The position numbers and the translations under genes are program-made. A stretch of DNA of 64,000 bases from Berberis thunbergii (taxonomy: Eukaryota > Streptophyta > Magnoliopsida > Ranunculales > Berberidaceae), in contig QNQO01000683.1 of assembly GCA_003290165.1 (NCBI GenBank), positions 124,001 through 188,000 of the forward strand, written 5' to 3'. The notes beneath the pieces are model-generated. The model was not told the origin of the DNA and did no database searches. It saw only the letters and a program-made list of their open reading frames with translations. The stretch's first letter is position 1; each line of letters opens with the position of its first letter. Shown piece after piece: positions 56,914-64,000 of the stretch.

Positions 56914-57232
56914 TCTCATGGCTATTGAGAACGAATCAAATCAGATGGTTCTATTTCTCAATTTTTCTGACTTGCTCCTACGGAACCAAGGTCGAAAAGA
57001 TTGAAAAAGTCAGTCATTCACAACCGTTGATAAAGGATTCCTCGAAAAGTTAAGGACTAATAATTCTTTTTATGGATTTGGTGTTATACATACGCGAGGA
57101 GGTAATAAAAAAAGAAAGAAGATGAGTTCTTTCTTTTATCACTTAGGAGCCGTGTGAGATGAAAGTCTAATGCACGCTTTTGAATGAGAGAAAGAAGTGA
57201 GGAATCCTCTTTTCGACTCTAATCGTTGGCGT
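56914..57232 (+). other. Plastid-derived DNA: group II intron 3' end (ndhB-intron-like)
   Basis: The sequence resembles, from memory, the 3' part of a chloroplast group II intron, probably that of ndhB. 57147-57180 has the compact domain V hairpin layout (GAGCCGTGTGAGATGAAAGT, then CTAATGCACGC), followed by a domain VI-like stretch ending near CGACTCTAATCG. Two substitutions disrupt domain V pairing, as expected of a decaying nuclear plastid insert. No plastid exon follows. Confidence 0.65.
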
Positions 57233-58321
57233 TGCTATTTAGTATAGAAAAATGATGACATTCTAAATGGGATTACAGGATCGATAACATACTTCAATGA
57301 ACTAGGTTGTACAAACAACGGAGGTAGTCCTTTGAAAGACAACCTAAAAGAAATGAAACAACCAACAACTCATATTTCCAAAGTAAGACGAAAATTTCAA
57401 TGTCTAATATTTATTCAAGTTTCAAAGCAGCTCCAAAGTCCCAACATTTCCTCATGTTTTTCTGTTTGTTGGGAAATGAGTCTCTTCTTTTTATTGCTCT
57501 CCAAATGGCTCTATTTTTACTTCTTGGGAGCACACACAAACCCTCTTTTCAAAACAAGTGAGATGAAATGTTTCAAACTAATTTTCAATTCAATAACATT
57601 TTTTTTACTATGTGTAGTAACTGACATGAGAACTTTCTTTCCCCACTGTTGTTACCTTTGTACAACAAATTGGAAGCTTGCTGAAACACTGCAAAGAAGA
57701 TTAGAGAGAAAGAGAAAGATGGATATAGCTGAGAAGAAGGTGATGATTCCTTGCTCTTCTATCCCTTTCAAAACTAGGGTTTGTGCAAAGAGATCCATGA
57801 TAAAACAAATAGGCAGGCTTTTATGTTCTTGATATGGGGTTTCTGAAAATGAACTTAAAAAATCAGGGTTTTTTTTTTCTGATTTCAACTCAGTACTATG
57901 TTCTTTCAAAATGCATAAACCAGGAATAATTCCTTTGAATATAATATACTAACATAAAATAAGAACATGTGTAAACATTATTTTTTCTTCTTATTATATA
58001 AAAATTCACAAGGTGCGCTAACATGTTCTTCTACTATATTGAGTTTCAGATCATAAAATAACCAAAACACAAATATAAAAACCAAAGAAATGTTCATCAA
58101 CACATGTTCCACATTACATCTGAAAATCAATAAACAAGGTATTGGAAAGAAGAAGAAAAAACACCATGAAAAAAAAGGACTAAGAAAACACCTAATAAAC
58201 AGTCTATACATCGATCACGAACTTGAACTTACTGACCTAGTCAAGTGAAATCTGCAATACCCTTTGCTCCAGACAGGTTTTCATCCATGAAATTAGATCT
58301 TTCTTGTTATGTGTAAGAGTG
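57233..58321. other. Intergenic and AHL 3' flank
   Basis: A 166-codon plus-strand frame (57332-57832) is open but of low complexity at the start and unrecognised; I do not call it a gene. Confidence 0.35.
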
Positions 58322-59217
58322 TCAAAAGGGCGGTCTAGGAGAATTACCACCCCAGTTACCAAATGCATCACTACTAGGAAACTGATAGTTCATCCCCAAA
58401 TTGTAGAAAGAAACACCACTTCCACTAGCACTGACACCGCCAGCACCACCACTACCGTGGCCTAATTGTGCACCGCCAGCAGTGACACTGGATGATTGTG
58501 AGGCTGTAGGCTGGATATGTTGTCCTGGCGGAGGTGTATCCTCGGATTCCTCCAAAGGTAACCTCTCAAACATCGCATTTGCAAATGAAGCTGCCATCAA
58601 GACCACAGGACCTGAAGCCATCAATGGAGCTACTACACTTCCTCCTACAACCTGCCCTTGCCCACCTGATAAGAATATAGTAAGCCCTCCTGCACCTGGT
58701 GGAGCAGGCGGGGTAACACCGTACCTGTAAGTGATAGTATCTCAAACCTTCCATGTAGTGTGACAACACCTCCAGAAGGTGTTGCTGGTTGCTTCAATGT
58801 CACATTCATGACTGTCCCTCCACCGCTGAGAACACAAACTCCACGGCCTCTACGCCTTGCGTAATTTGTCACACATTCTACTACATCAGCGCCTGTTGAT
58901 ACTTCTAGTACATGAGATTTAAGTGCATTCGGGCTGTCTCGGGTGACAATTATGGGTGGTTTAGGCTTGTTTTTGGATCCTTGAGGACGACCACGGGGCC
59001 TACGAGGATTTGCAGTGCCTGCTCCGGAGCTTGTTGCAGCTGCATCTGCATCTGCATCTGTGTCGGGATTTTGATCTTCTTCAGGCGAGTCTCTGGACTC
59101 TGAGATTTGGGTTTGTTGTTGTGGTTGTGTTAATGATCTTTGTAAGTCCAATTCTGGTCTGAGAAGTCGGTGGACATAGCGCGAACCTGGTCCGGGTTCC
59201 ATGCCCGCCATTGCCAC
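58322..59217 (-). pseudogene. AT-hook nuclear-localized (AHL) protein, clade A, one-base frameshift
   Basis: An intronless frame starts [21 protein letters not shown]. It runs through an acidic/Ala linker to the AT-hook ([17 protein letters not shown], about residues 73-90) and the PPC/DUF296 domain (from [16 protein letters not shown]). At a four-G run on the plus strand (58710-58713) the reading frame changes. The protein continues in the next frame from [20 protein letters not shown] through [19 protein letters not shown] to the end NSPRPPF. The full length would be 298 residues, normal for the family. Uncorrected, the protein stops at 190 residues inside the PPC domain and would lose trimerisation. 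AHLs bind AT-rich DNA as trimers in the nucleus and control growth and senescence. The frameshift may be an assembly error. Confidence 0.88.
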
Positions 59218-61601
59218 ATCTATTCTCTCCCACCACTTGCTTGCCAGCTTTGATTTCTCTCTTCTCCTTAGATCTGCTCCAATTCTCTAAGCTACTCCAG
59301 AGTTAAAGAACACTTTGAATCATCTCTTCTTTGATCTCTATCTTTTGTAAAAACCTACCCTTGTTCGTATATATGTTTTCTTTTCAGAAAATACCCATTT
59401 TGGATAACTAGAAACTCACTTCCTCTCAGTACTAATATAAAATGTTAATCATTCAAGCAAAAGAAGAATTAGTTTACATTCTTCTCATCACCTTTACTAT
59501 ACTTTTATCCAAACACTGAAATAGTTATCCAAACAAAACTCTCAAATAAAAGTAGAAGAGATGAGGAGATCGATCAAAAACAAACTACTAGAAAAAATTG
59601 GAGTTCTAATCTAATAGCCTTGATCAACACGTACTCTATCTAGCTAAAACAATCCTTTCAAATCCAAAGCTCATGAATCAAGTTTACCTGTTCCCTAGAT
59701 CACGAGCTCTTGCTTCACAAACTGAGATCTTTTGAATGAAGGCAAAGCCCAACCAATACTTCTGTCGGTGAAAAGCTCGAAACCAAGAGATGCACGTTTG
59801 TATACTATTTATCAACTCTGATCAGTTGGAAATCCTCTGATATGTACATAGGATTTTCACATCTCCTCTTTTGAAAGAAGAAGGAAAGTTTGGAGAATAG
59901 GGAAGGGGAGAGAAGAGTGTGAGAAGGGAGAAAGCATTCCAATGATAAAGACTTTGGCATATGGGAATGGGATGAAAATGATTTGTACATGTGGTTTTAT
60001 AAAGCTAAATTAAGCTTTAAAATTATGACGTTCGATGAAATTAATAAACTAAAATAAGCTAATATAAATTTGTACGTGACATACTTTGATTGGACTTATG
60101 TGTGCCCCCCCGGTTTGTCGAGTAGCCCCTACCACACTGAGACTAAAGTCCGTTCCAGCTATTGTTAATTTATAGACCTCAACAGCTTCATACGATACGA
60201 TGGATTTGCTTGTGTTAAGTTTTTTGATCGAGTAGATGGAAATTTATAAAGGTTGTGCAATGTGCATCACTCTTGTCTAGCATAATGCATTTTATTTCCC
60301 GGCTTGAAGAAGAATGGAAATTAAAGTCTACTCCCGTATTGTTCATGTATGAATCTTGATAACTGCTTGATAAGTCGTGCTTTACAGCAATCAGTGAAGG
60401 CATCAATGTAGTCATGAATGATGGTCTTATATACATACTGCCTTAGCAATGTGTTGGCAGGCTTGATGTATAACCTATATTTGCATTGGAATGGATATGA
60501 TCACTCAACCACCTATGCTGTGCCTGTGCACATACACAACAAATTCATTACTTTGAGGTAGGCATAAACACTAATTATAGCATTACTAGCTCAGCACTGA
60601 AGACGGGAAGGGAGATCCCCCACCCCCACATTGTAGATGCAGCAAAGCAAGTCATTAACAAGAAGCCAGCAGCCACGCTGGTTCTCACGTGCGGTCAGCT
60701 CTAAAGTCAAGTAAAAAGAAGATGATGTGGGAGGTTGTCAGACACGTGGAGGCTGTCGGGACATCGGAACTTGGTCAACCTTATCTTAAACAACTACAGA
60801 AACGAAAGCCGAAATCCATCACTTCCACCATCCCCATTTTTAGCAGAGAGAGAGAGATTGCAATGTGTAATAGAGTCGATCTGATTGTTTCCAGCACCTC
60901 CAACCGTTGGTCTCACTAGCACAAGCACAAGCACACAGGCAGAGCCTCCATCCAGCCAATCACCACATGACAAGTGTGCCGCTGCTCGTGGGGGTTCCAC
61001 TTTCAGTCCGGCCCATTCCATGGTGGTACTAACATGCAGCCACGTGGTCGGTTTTCTTTCTTATGATGATCATTAATTGCTTTGTTTGTGGGAAGAAGAA
61101 GTGAAGAAGACTAGTGAGACCGGTCATGCGCATGCATGCATGCATTGTCACCCAAAACTCACCATCATTTATGCATGCACACAATAATTAAGCAGGTTTG
61201 AGGGAATTGGAGTTTTCACTCGATGTTTTCCTCAGGTCCATATCATGCTTAATTTGCCTCTTTATCTTTTATTTAACTATACATGATTTCATTTAATTAG
61301 TCAGTTAATTCATTGTTAGTTGAGTATGTCATGAATAAATTAAATATACAAAAAATCTAGACAGCCAGGACAGCGACAGGGAACCCATGTCTGTGTGATT
61401 GTGTTCGAATGGGAGAGTATTGGGCATCTCTAGGATGATATATATATATCTAAACTATACAAGGCACAAAGGGTTGAAATGAAGAAGAAACTGTGTCTTC
61501 AACCTGATTTTTGAGTTCCTCATTTTGTCCTCCCAATTTCATCCTCTAGCCGCACAACCCACAATGAGAGGAGAGCTTCACCGTACCTCTCTTTCACTTC
61601 C
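59218..61601. other. AHL upstream region and intergenic DNA
   Basis: On the minus strand a CTTTATAAAAC TATA-like box lies near 59993-60003. A CT-rich leader follows (59880-59970), then a GAACAG|GTAAAC donor-like site near 59688, and AG acceptors near 59270-59290. This fits a leader intron in the AHL 5' UTR, but it is inference only. CACGTG G-box cores occur near 60744 and 61032, and an alternating ATGC run at 61129-61145. No gene. Confidence 0.35.
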
Positions 61602-61831
61602 TGTAAATTCAGAGTAGGAAAACAAAAGTTTTCTGTGTATATTATCATTGTTTTTCCCAAAAGAGAATTACATTGTGTATATATATATAAACAAAACAAA
61701 ACCGAAAACTACCCACACCCACCCCCTTATTATGCGCCTATCACCCCAGAAAATAGCTCAACCACTGGAAGCACGTAAAATATACAATTAAATTATACAA
61801 ATATGCTAGCTAAAATATGGCTCTAATACCC
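61602..61831 (-). mobile_element. 3' LTR of copia element (boundaries approximate)
   Basis: On the minus strand a polypurine tract (TTGAGGGGGG) directly follows the pol stop. The LTR starts TATTAGAGCC near 61831. A TATATATATA stretch (61678-61690) is inside. The terminal ..CA is placed near 61602, tentatively. Confidence 0.5.
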
Positions 61832-62401
61832 CCCCTCAAGTTGGAGCATGAAGATCTCGAATGCCCAACTTGCAAAGAAAGTAATCAATCGGCCAACGGC
61901 TTTAGTAAATATGTCTGCCAATTGTTCCCCAGTTCGGACATACTGTGTGCTAATAAGACCTTCCTGAACAATATCTCGAACTAGATGACAATCGACCTCA
62001 ATATGTTCCGTCCGTTCATGAAAAATTGGGTTAGCTGCAATGTGCATTGCCGCTTGACTATCACAAAACATACGCATATGGAGCGTAAGTAAGATACCAA
62101 GTGAACGCAAGAGGCCTTTCAACCATTTCAACTCACATGTAGCCGTAGCCATCGACCGGTACTCTGCCTCAGTCGAGGACCGTGATACCGTGGGCAGTTT
62201 CTTGGTCTTCCAGGAAATCGGAGATCCTCCAAAAAATACCAAATACGCTGTCACAGATCGTTGTGTAATAGGACAACTAGCCCAATCGGAATCACAATAC
62301 ACACTCAGCCGAAAATCTTTATCCCTACGCAATAAAATACCTTGCATAAGGTGGCCCTTCAGGTACCGAACAATACGTAGAGTTGCTTCCCAATGGCGCA
62401 C
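61832..62401 (-). pseudogene. Copia RNase H domain
   Basis: Well preserved domain with the Asp of CDSDWA, the Glu of STEAEY and the Asp of CDSQAA visible, ending in LADIFTKAVG. It is part of the broken copia pol at 61602-64000. Confidence 0.85.
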
Positions 62402-62410
62402 GCGTGGTGT

Positions 62411-63269
62411 CTACATGAATTGTGCCAAAGTATGCACCGAATAACATAATTTAGGTCGCGTAATAGTCAAGTAAATCAAACGACCAATCAACCGCATATA
62501 CTTTTCCGGATGATCCATATATGTACTGTCGTCGAGAGCCAATCCATGATTTTGCTCTAACGGAACGTAGGTGGGCTTGCTGCCCAGGAGCCCTGTCTTT
62601 GCGATAATGTCCAGTGCGTACTTCCGTTGAGACAGAAAAAATCCCTTCGGAGCCGCGAGCGACCTCCAGCCCAAAAAAATATTCCAACGTACCCAGATCT
62701 CTCATATTAAAACATGTATTAAGATACTGTTTAAAGCGACCCACCGAATCCGGATCATCCCCTGCTATAATCAGATTATCAACATACACAAAAACGTCCA
62801 TAAATTTTCCATTCCGGTTCAGAGTAAATAGGGAATAATCAGAATATGACTGTATAAATCCATATGACTTCAATGCATTGGAGAGTTTAACAAACCAGTT
62901 CCGAGAAGCCTATTGCAAACCATACAAAGACTTGCGCAGGTGGCACACTTTCCCAGGAGCTTCGCATGCAAATCCTGGTGGAGGGCGCATGTATACTTCC
63001 TCAGCCAAGTCTCCATGCAGGAACGCATTCCTAACATCCATCTGATGCAGCGTCTAGCCACGAGCCGCTGCCATCGTCAATAGCACACGAAAAGTCACCA
63101 TTTTTGCAACCAGAACAAAAGTCTCGGTGTAGTCAACGCCTTCCTTCTGATTATTCCCAAGTACCACCAGTCGTGCCTTATGGCGCTCAATGCTGCCATT
63201 TGAATTGTACTTGATTTTATAAACCCATTTGCACCCAATGGGTTTCTTTCTCGGTGTTAAATCCTCCAT
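62411..63269 (-). pseudogene. Copia reverse transcriptase, frameshifted
   Basis: RT fragments in several frames. The palm motif FVYVDNLII carries Asn in place of the second catalytic Asp. The fragment at 63054-63269 is the N-terminal RT with KARLVVLGNNQKEGVDYTETF. Confidence 0.85.
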
Positions 63270-64000
63270 AGTCTATGTACCATTATCCACCAATGCCTGG
63301 ATTTTCTCCTTCATGGCATTACGCCAGTGGACATCCTTTACCGCTTCAGAATACCCAGTAGGTTCACAACCTGTAGTCACAGTTGCGAGAAAACGTCTGT
63401 GTTTTACAGTAAAATTGTCATAATGTACATAATTAGTTATAAGATACGGGGTACTGAGGATCCTGAGGGGGGCGATGGCGACGGGACTGGGCTAAGAAGG
63501 CGAGTGGTGTGACAATATAATCCTGTAAATGTTCGGGAGCCCGTCGATCCCTTGAAGGGCGCTGGCCAGAACCGAAAGTAGTCGTCGGTAATGGGTCTGG
63601 CTCCACAGTCGGTGTATCAACACTGAGGCCCCCTGGTGTCTAATGTCGTGGTACCCAACTCAGAAGAGGCATTTGTAACCAATGGTATCCCGTCGTCCAC
63701 CATGACGGGTCCTGACTCTAACAAGGGATCATCTGTCATAGTAGGAGAATCAGCAAATGGAAAGTTATTCTCACTAAAAACCACATCCGTCGAGACAAAA
63801 CATTCCTCGGTTTCTAAGTCATACAGCCAACCCTTCTTTCCGAATGGATAACCCATAAAGATACACCGTCGACTCCGAGGTGCAAATTTATCTGAATCTC
63901 GAACTCTAGTATAACACAAACAGCCAAAAACCTGAAACATGTCGTATGACAGGATATGAACAAATAGGAGCTCATAAGGGGTCTTACCCTCCAAAACCGA

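Larger units (their letters stand above)
61602..64000 (-). mobile_element. Ty1/copia retrotransposon, 3' portion (continues beyond window)
   Basis: Minus-strand domains from the right edge leftwards: integrase C-terminal region (63617-63994, GKTPYELLF, VFGCLCYTRV, YPFGKKGW), reverse transcriptase in pieces (63054-63269, GCKWVYKIKYNSNGS; 62870-63061; 62451-62873; 62411-62674), RNase H (61832-62401, YCDSDWASC, SSTEAEYRSMA), then polypurine tract and LTR. At least three frameshifts or stops break pol, and the RT active-site YVDD reads YVDN, so the copy is dead. The 5' half lies outside the window. Confidence 0.88.

Noticed and set aside
57332..57832. 166-codon frame upstream of the AHL 3' end
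   Set aside because: No recognised domain and a hydrophobic, AT-driven composition. It follows directly on plastid-derived debris, and no supporting signals were found.
60689..61076. Small frames in the GC-richer stretch right of AHL
   Set aside because: No motif, and probably promoter or intergenic sequence.

Overview
The window is nuclear DNA from a flowering plant, most likely a eudicot. Large intron-split genes are separated by long AT-rich stretches packed with decayed retrotransposons and small DNA transposons. Six protein genes stand out. Two are LysM receptor-like kinases of the LYK5/LYK4 type, both on the minus strand (4467-6434 and 12191-14215). One is a 21-exon M16-family (PqqL-like) zinc peptidase (23096-41886, plus). 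One is a small conserved plant protein of unknown role (44902-45306, plus). One is a two-exon NADPH-thioredoxin reductase of the NTRA/NTRB class (48903-54337, plus). The last is a clade-A AT-hook nuclear-localized (AHL) DNA-binding protein (58322-59217, minus).

Layout. 1-23 kb: the two LysM receptor-kinase paralogs lie in a field of LINE, SINE and copia debris. It holds a retroposon with a 17-bp target duplication that split an older SINE-like element, and a LINE ORF1 relic with a long A-tail. Several elements here share one 3' tail. 23-42 kb: the M16 gene, whose introns carry PIF/Harbinger-like elements with TAA or TTA duplications, a hAT element with an 8-bp duplication, LINE relics and long G or C runs. 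43-48 kb: the small unknown gene and short retroposons. 48.9-54.3 kb: the thioredoxin reductase gene, whose only coding intron contains a ~3-kb, ~180-bp-period satellite-like array. 55-64 kb: MITE debris, a plastid-derived group II intron fragment, the AHL gene, and the 3' portion of a copia element running off the right edge.

Function. The LysM pair are predicted chitin-perception co-receptors with degenerate kinase domains. They share an upstream CGCG-box/W-box arrangement that suggests common stress-responsive control. The other genes are unrelated housekeeping or regulatory genes, and I see no operon-like or pathway cluster.

Sequence quality. The AHL gene and the M16 gene each appear to lack one base in a short homopolymer, and the thioredoxin reductase has a presequence-like reading frame out of register by one base. 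That pattern suggests indel errors in the assembly as much as real loss of function. All product names come from sequence reading without database searches, and splice sites were inferred from GT/AG signals and reading-frame continuity.
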